Origin: Topomyia yanbarensis
Taxonomy: Eukaryota; Arthropoda; Insecta; Diptera; Culicidae
DNA: 64,000 bases
Assembly (NCBI RefSeq): GCF_030247195.1
Contig: NC_080672.1
Span: forward strand, 311,328,127 to 311,392,126
Direction of reading: 5' to 3'
This document shows positions 10,530-20,780 of the stretch, one piece after another. Under the pieces are notes generated by a model, which was not told the DNA's origin, searched no databases, and worked only from the letters and a program-made list of their open reading frames with translations. A program made the translations under genes and the position numbers. Numbering within the stretch: the stretch's first letter is position 1; every line of letters starts with the position of its first letter.

Positions 10530-11060
10530 GCCTTTAGTTCAGGCTCACAAGGTGAGTACCTGTCCGACACTCGACTCAACGGTGTAGAAGGTGCTGCTCT
10601 TGGCTTAATTTTGTAGATATACTACTGCTTACGCTCCATGGACTGTTGGAATAGCAACTGCTAGGGGCTTGTTAGAGAGGATTGATTTCGGACGGGATAC
10701 CTGGCATTCCTTAAAATCGTTTCAAGGAAGAGACAGGAAACATACAAGGCCTATTGGACTGGCTCAACAGGTGAGTACCAGTCCAACCAATCAAATTTCC
10801 TTGCAAAGGTGCTTCTCTGGGGTTTTATATTATAGGAAGCATTTAAAATTCTACGATATTGGCGATTGGTACTTGGAAATTCGAACCCTACCACAACATA
10901 CAAAGCCTGTTGGGCAGGCCCACTAGCCGTTTTTTCTTACCTCCTACGGTTTGTTGACGATTTGAATACAAGGCCTGTTGGACAGGCTCACCAGGTGAGT
11001 ACCTGTCCAAATAATCAAATCTCGTTGCAAAGGTGCTTCTCTGGGGTTCTCTCTTGTAGG
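10530..11060 (+). repeat. Triplicated leader module with intron-like segments
   Basis: Three diverged direct copies lie between the primer-binding site and Gag. Each has a conserved TACAAGGCCT entry, a hairpin, GTGAGTACC, then an acceptor-like TAG. The intron-like parts are 10552-10616, 10771-10835 and 10995-11059, each exactly 65 nt. In the last copy GGACAGG (10980-10986) pairs with CCTGTCC (11002-11008), and CTCAC pairs with GTGAG across a CAG loop. In the middle copy the outer stem is GGACTGG with CCAGTCC, a compensatory change. The first copy keeps only the inner part of the outer stem. A fourth remnant near 10,896-10,925 has lost the donor. Whether these segments are spliced, or are packaging or dimerisation hairpins, is not shown. 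Confidence 0.8.
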
Positions 11061-11107
11061 CAACAGTTTTCGTATCCTACGATCTACTGGTGACTGGTAC
11101 CTGCAAA

Positions 11108-12964
11108 ATGGGCAAAAAAATGAAGCCGAAGCTACACGTCAGGGACAACATAGTGGACTTCTTGCTTCGATCGGAGAAATTTCTTCAATCCACCGAATTT
11201 CCCGACGAGAATCAAATAAGATTCCGGCTAGAAAAACTTGAGGCAAAATGGGGCGAGTTCGAAGAGATCCAGAGCGAAATTGAAGCTTCGGAAGACCACG
11301 AAGAGAACTTTGAACAGCATCGACAAGTGCGCGCGGACTTTGAGGAGAAGTATTTTGAAGTACGGGCAGGGTTGGTTGGCAAATTGCCTCGCGAAGCGCC
11401 ACAAAATTCACAACCGAACGTTTCAATCGCTGCCCCGGTTACCAGTTCGGGCAGTGTACATACTTACGTGCGCTTACCGCAAATAAATCTCCCGGAATTC
11501 GATGGAAACTTTGAAAATTGGTTAGCATTTCATGACACGTTCAGAGCCCTGATTGATGCCTCTCCCGAACTTAGCAATATTCAAAAGTTCCACTATTTAC
11601 GGGCTTCTCTGAAGGGTGATGCTCTTAAGCTAGTTGACTCGTATCCGATGAGCGACGCAAATTATAGGGTTGCTTGGGACGGTTTGGTATCGCGGTTCTC
11701 CAATAGTTACATACTTAAAAAACGGCATCTGAACGCTCTGTTTGAATACCCAAGAATCAGTAAAGAGTCTGCAGTCAGGATTCATGACCTCATCGACAAC
11801 TTTGAGCGGAACACGAAAATCCTAGATCAGTTGGGGGAGAAAACTAGTGGTTGGGGTGCGATGTTAACACACCTAATGGTCTCTAAACTAGATGACGCCA
11901 CACAGAAACATTGGGAGGAATATGCATCAGGTGAGCAGGAACCGGCTTTCCCTGTGCTGGTCGACTTTCTAAAGAAGCAAACGCGAATATTGGATGCACT
12001 ATCGGTAGATCAACAATCTTCTAACTCAAGTAAACCTATTCAATCAACCACATTCAAGTTCCGACCAGCGAAAGTTTCGGTCAATTCGGCGACTGAATAC
12101 ACCGGTCAAAACTGCATGATATGTAACGAACAGCACTCGCTTACATGGTGTCCAAATTTTGCTGACCTTCCGGTGGACGAACGGCTACAGTTTACTAACT
12201 CCAAGCGACTTTGCAGTAATTGTCTGGGACGAAATCACATGGCAAGAGATTGCCCGTCAAAATATCGTTGTAGAACATGCTCTAAGAAACATCATTCGCT
12301 TCTACATCCAGGGTTTCCTGGTTCTGGAGCTACTCCGTCAACGGATCAGGCGATACCCATTGCCGCTCCTTCCACTTCCAGTGACGCATCTAATGTTTCA
12401 GGATTGTCTTCAAACCCGGTCTCGTCTGTTTCTAGCAATGTTGCGTTCAGGGCCGCAAGTAGTCACGTTTTCTTGCTTACCGTCGTGCTGAAAATTAAGG
12501 ATAAATGGGGTAGAGCGCATAATGCAAGAGGTTTATTAGATTCAGGCTCGCAGGCGAATCTTATGTCGGAGAACCTTTGTCAATTGCTAAAACTACCACG
12601 AAGCAATAAGAGGGTGGAGATTAGCGGGATTGGACGATCACGGAGGCAAACCGCTCACGAAGTTTCGACGATTATCAGTTCTTGCACTCGGGATTATTCG
12701 ATGCCAATGGATTTTTTAGTTTTGGGACAGGTTACCGAAGATCAACCGTCTGTGTCGCTTCCTTTGGCAAATTGGAAACCACCACACGATATGGAATTAG
12801 CAGACCCCAACTTCTTTGTTTCGGGCCCGATAGATTTGGTTTTAGGCTCACAGTTTTTCTACGATTTTCACCTTCTCGATGGTGGCCGGCTACAGATGCG
12901 CAAATTGAACAACACGCTTCCAGTGTTTGTTAACACAGTTTTTGGTTGGGTAAGCCACAGGTGA
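11108..12964 (+). CDS. gag-pro: BEL/Pao Gag and aspartic protease frame
   Basis: The frame is open from an ATG at 11090, but the ATG at 11108 has the better context (CAAAATGG) and is the likelier start. Numbering from the first ATG, the N-terminal half is a Gag region of DUF1759 type containing LPEFDGNFENWLAFHDTF near residue 140. Three zinc-binding clusters follow: C342-x2-C-x3-H-x4-C, C375-x2-C-x4-H-x4-C and C394-x2-C-x3-H-x4-H. A retropepsin-like DUF1758 domain has its active-site motif LLDSGSQANL with D484. The product should assemble particles, bind RNA and cut the polyprotein. The frame stops at TGA 12962-12964, just after the FGWVS motif, where BEL proteins normally run on into Pol. 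Confidence 0.93.
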   Translation: MGKKMKPKLHVRDNIVDFLLRSEKFLQSTEFPDENQIRFRLEKLEAKWGEFEEIQSEIEASEDHEENFEQHRQVRADFEEKYFEVRAGLVGKLPREAPQNSQPNVSIAAPVTSSGSVHTYVRLPQINLPEFDGNFENWLAFHDTFRALIDASPELSNIQKFHYLRASLKGDALKLVDSYPMSDANYRVAWDGLVSRFSNSYILKKRHLNALFEYPRISKESAVRIHDLIDNFERNTKILDQLGEKTSGWGAMLTHLMVSKLDDATQKHWEEYASGEQEPAFPVLVDFLKKQTRILDALSVDQQSSNSSKPIQSTTFKFRPAKVSVNSATEYTGQNCMICNEQHSLTWCPNFADLPVDERLQFTNSKRLCSNCLGRNHMARDCPSKYRCRTCSKKHHSLLHPGFPGSGATPSTDQAIPIAAPSTSSDASNVSGLSSNPVSSVSSNVAFRAASSHVFLLTVVLKIKDKWGRAHNARGLLDSGSQANLMSENLCQLLKLPRSNKRVEISGIGRSRRQTAHEVSTIISSCTRDYSMPMDFLVLGQVTEDQPSVSLPLANWKPPHDMELADPNFFVSGPIDLVLGSQFFYDFHLLDGGRLQMRKLNNTLPVFVNTVFGWVSHR

Positions 12965-15900
12965 ATCGGAATGGACGAACGAAATCCCTCGAGTAAGTTG
13001 TCACGTAGCAATCGCAGAACGCTTGGATAAATGCATTGAACAGTTCTGGTCTATCGAAGAGCTACCTGAAAAATCACCCCGTTCACAGGAGGAGGAAGAT
13101 TGCGAGGCTCACTTCCAGAGCACGGTTAGTAGGGATGTCGAAGGGCGCTACGTTGTGCAGTATCCAAAACGCATCGGCTTCCACGATATGATGGGCGAAT
13201 CAAAAAATACGGCTATAAAACGTTTTCATCTACTGGAAAGACGTCTAGATCGAGATCCAAACCTACGGAAAAATTATAATGAGTTCCTGCAGCAGTATGT
13301 TGATCTGGGGCACATGCAGCTTGTTGGCCCAGTAGACAACTTAGACGTTGAAAAACGCACGGTTTGCTACCTACCTCATCACCCGGTCTTTAAGGAAACA
13401 AGCTCTACAACTAAACTACGTGTGGTCTTTGATGAATCGGCAAAAACTTCCACAAATTACTCGCTCAATGACGCTTTAATGACCGGCCCGGTTATACAGG
13501 ATGACCTTCTGGACCTCATGCTTCGGTTTCGTAAACACGCCGTTGCACTAGTGGCAGACGTCGAGAAAATGTATCGACAGATACGAATACACCCGGATGA
13601 CGCAGCACTCCAACGGATTGTCTGGCGCTTCGACTCTTCCGAACCGATTCAAGTATATGAACTACTTACTGTAACCTACGGTCTCTCCCCGTCATCATTC
13701 CTAGCGACTCGTGTGCTTAAGCAACTGGCAACAGACGGCGCAAGTATTAACGAAGGCGCCGCTCTCGCAATTGCGGAAGATTTTTATATGGACGATTTTC
13801 TTTCTGGGGCAAGAACTGTCGACGAAGCCAGACAGCTACGGCAGAAGGTGCAGGAAATACTTACGCGGGGTGGCCTTCATTTGCGTAAATGGAACTCGAA
13901 CCGACCAGAATCATTGGAAGATTTACCCCTCGAAGCAATTGATGGAGCATCAAAGTTGCACTTCGAAAAGGAACAAAAAATCAAAACATTGGGAGTAATT
14001 TGGGAAACCGTTTCAGACAAACTATGCTTTGAAGTTAACATCAAGAGCAGCGAGCAATGGACGAAGAGAATGATTTTTTCTGCAATCGCACAGTTGTACG
14101 ATCCACTTGGACTTGTATCACCAGTTGTGGCGTGGGCGAAAATCCACATGCAGGAGCTGTGGTCGGCCTGCGTTGATTGGGATGATCCCGTTCCTGAAGA
14201 TGTTTACGCGCGATGGGAGGTATTCTATGCGCAGTTGCCAGCACTCAGCACCTTTAAGGTATCTCGGTATCTCTTCGCTGTTGATCCAGATGAAGTAGAA
14301 TTTCACGTCTTTTGTGATGCGTCAGAAGTTGCGTACGGAGCCTGCATGTATGTTCGCTCCATCAGCAAACATAATCGAATCATAACGAATCTCGTTTCGT
14401 CTAAGTCACGTGTGTCTCCATTAAAACGGATTAGTTTGCCGCGTTTAGAACTTTGTGCTGCACTCCTCGGGGCCAAGCTTTATACTCGTGTATCAACAGC
14501 GTTGCGGATGGAAGGAGTTTCGTGCTGGTTCTGGTCAGATTCAACAGTCACACTACATTGGATAAATGCTCCTCCTAACACATGGCAGACCTTCGTCGGA
14601 AACCGTACATCTGAAATCCAAAGACTTACACACGGTCATAGCTGGAATCACGTTAAGGGGTCAGAAAACCCAGCGGACTACATATCTCGCGGTATGCTTC
14701 CAGAAGATTTTGTCGCTAATTCAACGTGGTGTAGTGGCCCAACATGGTTCCTAAAAAATAGAAAGGAATGGCCAAAATATATTAGTCTCCCTGCGCCACC
14801 TGAAGTCGTGATGGAAAGAAGGAAAACGGTAATGGTAGCCCTGAATGTTCCTCTAGAAAACACTCTGTGTGAACGGTACTCGTCATACTGGAAATTAGCT
14901 AGAATTACTGCCTACATCTTACGGTTTTTCAACCGCTGCAAATCGAAGAATCAACGCCCGAAGGAAATGTTCATCACGGTATTAGAGTTGCAAGCAGCAA
15001 AAGAAGCATTGGTGAAAGGAGTGCAGCAACAAGAATTTTCATCGGAGCTGCAGGCGTTAAAACTAAACCACCAAGTCCCATCCAAATCCCCATTGAAACA
15101 GCATTGCTTAATCCTCGACACAAAAGGCATTATTCGTGTCGGTGGTCGGATCCAACACTCAGATGCATCTTACCAAACCAAGCACCCTATGGTACTACCT
15201 AGCAATCATGCCCTTTCTCGCCTAATTGCAGAGCATTACCATACTCAATCATTTCACTCTGGCCCTCGAATGACACTGGCTTCAATGCGACAAGAATTCT
15301 GGCCTATACGCGGTAAAGATCTAGCCAATTTTGTATGTCGCAAATGCACAAAATGCTTTCGCCATCGCCCTGTTCCTATTAACCAACCAATCGGACAGCT
15401 CCCGAGTACTCGCATAACTCCTAGTCGGCCATTCACAATTACGGGGGTGGATTATTGTGGCCCAGTATACCTCAAACCAGTACATCGCCGAGCCGCCCCA
15501 AAGAAAGCCTTCATCGCAGTTTTTGTGTGTTTCGCATCTAAAGCCGTGCATTTGGAATTGGTCTGCGACCTTTCAACGGATGCCTTTATTGCTGCCTTAC
15601 GTCGTTTTATTGCACGCCGCGGACTCCCAGCTGAGATTCACTCGGACAACGGAACCAACTTCCAAGGCGCACGAAACTCACTAGCATCACTCTTTCGTTT
15701 ACTGAATGATAAACACGACCAAGAGAAAATTATCAACGAGTGCACTAACAGAGGAATAAAATGGAAATTCATTCCCCCCAGAGCACCAAATTTCGGTGGA
15801 CTGTGGGAGGCAGCCGTGAAAACTGCCAAAAGCTCCTTATCTAAAACGATGGGAAATGTGAAGTTAACATATGAAGACTTCGCTACGCTTCTAACACAAA

Positions 15901-16397
15901 TCGAAGCCAACATGAATACTCGCCCGCTTACACCACTTTCCGAAGACCCAAACGAGCTCGATGTCCTGACTCCCGGGCACTTCCTAACAGGAACGTCACT
16001 GATGTCCTTGCCGGATCCCGACTATACAAACGTTCCGGCCAATCGATTAAAACACTATCAACAACTACAACATATGGTACAGCAGCATTGGATAAGGTGG
16101 AAAAAGGAATACCTTACGGAGCTCAACACTCAACAGAAGCAATCTTCTTCTCCGGTGAATTTCGTCGTTGGCCAGTTAGGGCTAGTGCAGGAGGACAATA
16201 AACCTTCTATCGTGTGGCCACTCGCAAGGATTGTGGCAACTCACCCTGGAGAAGATGGATACACGCGTGTGGTAACCTTAAAAACAGCAACTGGAACCTA
16301 CAAAAGACCAGTACGCCGAATATTCCTGCTTCCTTTCAACCGAGACCTGGTCCAACAGGAGGATTTACACAAGGCAGGAAACATAGGAGGAAACTAA
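12954..16397 (+). CDS. pol: BEL/Pao Pol frame: RT, RNase H, integrase
   Basis: This frame is +1 to Gag and open from 12954. Recognisable BEL sequence is already present upstream of 13,023, but there is no ATG there (the codon at 13023 is TTG), so it was once fused to Gag or is reached by frameshifting. With 13,023 as residue 1, the RT has D179 in VADVEKMYRQI and YMDD at 255-258. A Peptidase_A17-type region follows, then RNase H with candidate acids D432, E476 and D506. The integrase zinc region ends in CRKCTKC (from 772), and the catalytic triad is D810, D875 and E929, followed by a C-terminal DUF5641-like part. No stop or gap is seen inside. It ends 96 bp before the 3' LTR. Confidence 0.93.
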   Translation, partial: ATGESEWTNEIPRVSCHVAIAERLDKCIEQFWSIEELPEKSPRSQEEEDCEAHFQSTVSRDVEGRYVVQYPKRIGFHDMMGESKNTAIKRFHLLERRLDRDPNLRKNYNEFLQQYVDLGHMQLVGPVDNLDVEKRTVCYLPHHPVFKETSSTTKLRVVFDESAKTSTNYSLNDALMTGPVIQDDLLDLMLRFRKHAVALVADVEKMYRQIRIHPDDAALQRIVWRFDSSEPIQVYELLTVTYGLSPSSFLATRVLKQLATDGASINEGAALAIAEDFYMDDFLSGARTVDEARQLRQKVQEILTRGGLHLRKWNSNRPESLEDLPLEAIDGASKLHFEKEQKIKTLGVIWETVSDKLCFEVNIKSSEQWTKRMIFSAIAQLYDPLGLVSPVVAWAKIHMQELWSACVDWDDPVPEDVYARWEVFYAQLPALSTFKVSRYLFAVDPDEVEFHVFCDASEVAYGACMYVRSISKHNRIITNLVSSKSRVSPLKRISLPRLELCAALLGAKLYTRVSTALRMEGVSCWFWSDSTVTLHWINAPPNTWQTFVGNRTSEIQRLTHGHSWNHVKGSENPADYISRGMLPEDFVANSTWCSGPTWFLKNRKEWPKYISLPAPPEVVMERRKTVMVALNVPLENTLCERYSSYWKLARITAYILRFFNRCKSKNQRPKEMFITVLELQAAKEALVKGVQQQEFSSELQALKLNHQVPSKSPLKQHCLILDTKGIIRVGGRIQHSDASYQTKHPMVLPSNHALSRLIAEHYHTQSFHSGPRMTLASMRQEFWPIRGKDLANFVCRKCTKCFRHRPVPINQPIGQLPSTRITPSRPFTITGVDYCGPVYLKPVHRRAAPKKAFIAVFVCFASKAVHLELVCDLSTDAFIAALRRFIARRGLPAEIHSDNGTNFQGARNSLASLFRLLNDKHDQEKIINECTNRGIKWKFIPPRAPNFGGLWEAAVKTAKSSLSKTMGNVKLTYEDFATLLTQIEANMNTRPLTPLSEDPNELDVLTPGHFLTGTSLMSLPDPDYTNVPANRLKHYQQLQHMVQQHWIRWKKEYLTELNTQQKQSSSPVNFVVGQLGLVQEDNKPSIVWPLARIVATHPGEDGYTRVVTLKTATGTYKRPVRRIFLLPFNRDLVQQEDLHKAGNIGGN

Positions 16398-16493
16398 CAG
16401 TAATTTAAAAATATTACTTATGCTGTGAATTATTCTGCCGGTTCGCTCTAGGTCTGAGGTAAATTTGACAATGCAAATTTAGGTGGCCGGCTA

Positions 16494-16867
16494 TGTTGAC
16501 TTTGTTGACAGCTATCGCAGGGAAAGAGAAAGACGAACCAAAACAAAACAGCTTAAAAGTGAGGATGCGAGTAGTGTGCGACAGTGACTGTCCCTCTAGT
16601 ACTGCATGGTAGCAGATAGTGGTAGCAGCAGGGTAGTAGGGTAAAGCGAGTCAGAATGATTAAACAGTTCAAAATCAGTCGTCATCACGTTCGGTCCGGT
16701 CACTTGTACTCATTTAAATCTCAATGTAGTTTTTTGTATAAGTAGATAATAAATGTAGTGTAGTTATTCGTAGTGTCTAAATAAAATGTGTCGTTAATGC
16801 CAACTCAGCCTGGAAATACTTATTACCTGCATGCTATTCGGGAACACTAAGCGGCGAGGTCACAACA
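16494..16867 (+). repeat. 3' LTR of the BEL/Pao element
   Basis: Direct copy of the 5' LTR, same length and the same ends. It is followed at once by the target duplication GTATT (16868-16872). The bases just before it (AGGTGGCCGGCTA) are only weakly purine-rich, so a convincing polypurine tract cannot be marked. The more purine-rich stretch near 16,380-16,395 lies about 100 bp away, at the end of Pol. Confidence 0.93.
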
Positions 16868-17135
16868 GTATTGATGATTGTTTTCACTGTTTTGTGGATC
16901 CGGATTTTACCATCGTACATTTCCAAACGGCGACAATAATCAATAATTTCCAATGTGTACTGTCCACCTCTTTTAAAAGCTATTTATATTGATGATGGTT
17001 CTCCCTGTTTTCTGGTAACTGGAAGTCGCCATCTTGAATTCCAAATGGCGACAATCATCAATTTCCAATGTCTACTGACCACCCCCTCTCAAATCACAAT
17101 CATATTGATGATGATTTTCACTGAATTGTGATAAA
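16868..17135. repeat. Tandem repeat, unit about 110-120 bp
   Basis: Two units and part of a third begin ATTGATGAT, at 16,871, about 16,988 and about 17,105. They share the order TTTTCACTGTTTT, GGCGACAATCATCAAT, TTTCCAATGTGTACTG. The BEL element is inserted at the first unit. Related GACTTCCGG / GCCATCTTGG words occur at 62,040-62,200. Confidence 0.75.
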
Positions 17136-17544
17136 TCATCTCTGAAACAGTGATACCATTCTTAAGATAAACATGTAACATTTCTCCTCTCAGGGCAAAA
17201 GTGGTATATCTTTCTAACCCATTTTCGCGCTAAGGATTTTTATCCCATTTCAACTTCCTATAGGTACTTAAGGAGTGGGGAGGGAGGAAGAAGGGATGAA
17301 TTACACCTTAAGTAAATTTATGCAACTTTTTTAAATTATAAAGCATCATCTAGAGAATATTTAGTTAAATTTCCGTAATTTTATATTTAGAAATACGCCG
17401 GTGTTAGAGCATTTCCAAAAACGTCTTATGAAAGATTCGTTGTGCGGAATACACGAAAACTCGTCGTATTAAATCAAAAATGTTAATGAATTCACTTTAA
17501 GTACCAGGTTGTCCTCCCACCTACGTCTACTTAAAATTTTCGTT

Positions 17545-18660
17545 TTTCAATAGTTTCGTGGCCCATTTAAGTTTAAAACGCAGTTTTCCGCCATTTTATA
17601 GGTAAATGTGAAAACGTAGGGGGAGGAGCTTTTTTTTAAAAAAAATGTTTCAAGTTTGAAACGATTCGGATAAGTAGATTTTGCAGGATCGTGTTCACAG
17701 ACTTGGAAAAATTGGTTTTCAGAAAACGCTTTTAGCGGGGGGGATGTAATGATTTCAGCGTGAAAAAAGAAATACTTTTTTCGCGATTGTTTTAGAAATT
17801 TGGGTGAAGCAAATCGATCGAAACTTTTATACAAGGGTTTTTTATCCATTTTAATTAAAAATTGCTATTTTTCGGGATTAGGTTTTTCGTTTTTCAGAGT
17901 GATTGCATAACCTTTCTATATGAGAAAGGCAAAAATGCGCCAAAATTCAAAAAAGTGAATTTTCGTCAAATTTTTTTTCGAGTCTGCATCAAATCTCGAC
18001 GTTTCATGCACCTTAAAGACATTTAGCATCAAAAATAAAAATTTCTATTTTTAATTTTTCCTATAGTTTATATGGGAAATTTCTGTGTGGCCGCATTCTT
18101 TAATCCGTAATTCCGGAAACAGAATTCCGATCGATCCAAAATTCAATAGCAACCGATGGAAAGATTGCACCTTTCATTTGAGACTAAGTTTGGGCAAATC
18201 GGTCCAGTCATCTCTGAGAAAAATGAGTGATATTATTTGACACATACGCACATACATACACACACATGCTGCCTTTTTCCGATCTCGATGAACTGAGTCG
18301 AATGGGATATGACACTCGGCCCTCCGGGCCGGGATTAGGTTGACGTTTTTCAAAGTGATTGCATAACCTTTCTATATGAGAAAGGCAAAAACCCCTCAAT
18401 TGAAAAATTATCTCGAAAACTCAACGTATAGGTTAGGTATATTTTACATAAAATGTTTATGCAAAGTTTGAAATAAATCGCTTGAGTAGTTTTCGAATGG
18501 CAGTTGTCTTGTCCATATTTTTGCATGGAAAAATTACAGAATGTTATTGCAATGATACATTTTAATGTACAAAAGTTTTGATCGATTCGCTTCACTCAAA
18601 TTTCTGAACAAATTCTCAAAAAAAGTATTTTTTTCGCGCTGGTCGGACATTTCGAAAAGT
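17545..18660. repeat. Inverted repeat flanking an Aedes-type repeat unit
   Basis: CGATTCGCTTCACTCAAATTT with following bases (18,576-18,640) is the inverted copy of 17,770-17,850. The two mirrored short frames that share YKSFDRFAS arise from it. Between the arms lies the 457-bp unit annotated separately. Part of the right side (18,395-18,560) recurs in the same orientation at about 48,240-48,450. Confidence 0.65.
17876..18391. repeat. Direct repeats bounding a 457-bp unit, Aedes-type
   Basis: GATTGCATAACCTTTCTATA with neighbours occurs at 17,876-17,935 and again at 18,333-18,391. The second follows an ACATACACAC microsatellite and a CCCTCCGGG hairpin. I remember this combination as very common in Aedes genomes. 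It could be a tandem repeat unit or one copy bounded by short terminal repeats. Confidence 0.7.
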
Positions 18661-20780
18661 CAGCTGCGGCACAGTTTGTCCGCATCAGATAATAAACTTG
18701 TTTTACATTGTCACTGCTTGTTCGCATTTCTCACACTATGTCGAAGGAATGAAATTTTGCTTCTTCAAATAAACAAAGCGGTGCACGGGTATATTTGATT
18801 GCGTGCCCTGCCGTAGCAGCTGAGCAAGTTTTGCATTCTAATCAGAACATGATGAGAAACCAAAATCACGAACGGAACTCCGTCCGTTTTTTCGGATTAA
18901 AGCAAGACTCATATTTTTTCTATTCGATTTGTCTCATTTCTCCTTAATATATCATTGGTTTTCAAAGCACTTCTCTTCCAAAACTAGACGAAACATCTAT
19001 TTTCAATAGGGCAGTAAGTCAAAGGTTTTCATCTCATCAGTATCAGACAAACTATCTTGGTCAGAAGATAGACAGTGAATCTAAATTTGAAGCACTATTT
19101 GTCACTAACACTACAAAACAAATAATTGGTCACCGAAGATGTCCAGCAAGCACAAAAGTTCTGTCTGCTGATGAAATCATAGCAAAATCGAAACATAGTT
19201 CGGCTAGCAAGCCAATGCATTGCACTTTCTTTAAGGATAGCAATTATTAATACATACCGTATTTACATAGGCTTATTATTACCATATCTATACAGGCTTG
19301 GAACAAATTTTTCCAAATCATCGAATAAAAAATGCCATAAGACTTAATCGTTTTAGCCAACACAAATTCCAATTCAGACAAGCTTTAGCTCTCCGATTAC
19401 AAACCCTGCACATGAGTGGTGAATGCGAGGGAAAACTGAAATGGCACGGAATCGCCCACTCCGGTTCACTTACGGTCAATCGCTAACGAATCCTGTGCGA
19501 GTGTCTGTATATGGGCAATGTCAATAAATTTAACCGTGCGACATTTTACAAATTAATTCGAGCATGTGCAGCACAATATGCTTGAAAGTGGAATTTCCAG
19601 TTCTTCCCAAGCTGACACAGGCGATTTTGCAACCCAACAGCGTCAGATACAGAGTGCAATGACACAATCGTACCTCCATTGTAGCACAGCGATTGAAAAG
19701 GTTGACCCTTTTTGCTGTCTCAAACGTTGATAACTTTTGGAATCGGTTAAATTGTTTTCATAGTGCAAATCGCGAACTTCACAATACAATATTTAAAAAT
19801 GGTCTTTTAAACCTTTGTAAACACTAAAACGTTCCATAGACTCAAGACGCTCATTTTCATAATGAATGATCCACTATTAACAACCGGCTATGAGTCCTAA
19901 AGTAGCGTGCAAAACCATTTAAGTGGCTCAAACCATCATCGCTCGCTGCACGTCTGTCCGCCAGATTAAAACATACGGAATTCAATTAAACTCAAAGCTT
20001 ACCACTTGTACTCGTCGTTAAATCTATTCTCCCCTTCAGCTGTCTGCACCAGTGCAAGTTGATTTGCCTGATTTCTCGGTTGATTCGGGACCATTCACCA
20101 CGACCGAATGATTTTACCGGCAAGATATTATGAATTAATTATCGCTTCCCTTTTTCGAAACAAAACTGCACCCCGCCGCCGGTCGAGATCGTGTTGTCGG
20201 TTTTATTAGCCGAACCTGGGCTAGTTTATTAGCGTCTTTTTGCTCGCTTAGAGTTGGCGAAAAAAAGCCAATTATTCATAACGGCGAGGCTACATCGTTT
20301 GCTTAGTCAGCAAGCTATCGTGATGTCAATATTGAACAAAAATACCTATGTAATGTCAAGTTAAGGTGCCCACGTCAGGTTGTTTCGTCGAAATTTTGTT
20401 AAGCCATCTACTGTACAATGAAGAATTGATGCGATATGTACATATATAATATTTAAAAGAATAGATAGTCTAAAAAATCTAGTTGAACCTACGAAAAACG
20501 ACGAGAACAATTAATATAAAATCAGATCCGTTCCCATGCTTTCATATAAAGCGTACATGTCGAGCTTCTAAATTGTAACGGAATATTCTAAGAACAATAA
20601 ATTTCCTACACAGTGCAACACACTCAATCAGCAGGTGCAAAAAGTGTGCAGAATATTAACTATTTAACATCTCGTTACCACACTGATTATGCTGCAGCAA
20701 TATTCATTAGCAAAGCAGAACCAAGCATCGCTATCCCGTTCCTTCCCACGACTGTCAACGTCCTTCGTCGTAGCCGCGTC
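18661..20780. other. Unassigned DNA, possibly unique
   Basis: No inverted or direct repeat stands out. A 62-codon frame at 19,298-19,486 is unremarkable. The G+C content rises towards 20.0-20.3 kb. Confidence 0.35.

Larger units (their letters stand above)
9742..16867 (+). mobile_element. Complete BEL/Pao LTR retrotransposon
   Basis: A full element of 7,126 bp lies between two 374-bp direct LTRs that begin TGTTG and end CAACA. It is flanked by a 5-bp duplication GTATT at 9737-9741 and 16868-16872. In order it has the 5' LTR, a primer-binding site one base after it, a leader of about 990 nt, a Gag plus aspartic protease frame, a Pol frame (reverse transcriptase, RNase H, integrase) and the 3' LTR. 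No envelope frame is present. Domain order and the DUF1759/DUF1758/Peptidase_A17 style of the proteins place it in BEL/Pao. The LTRs look identical by eye, so the insertion is young. The target is one unit of a local tandem repeat. Pol is +1 to Gag, so this copy is either frameshifted or uses recoding. Confidence 0.95.

Noticed and set aside
11139..16408. Many shorter frames on both strands across Gag and Pol
   Set aside because: All are shadows of the two long plus-strand frames, which hold every recognisable motif.
17547..18798. YKSFDRFAS-containing frames as a small gene family
   Set aside because: The shared peptide comes from an inverted repeat and has no start, splice or domain support.
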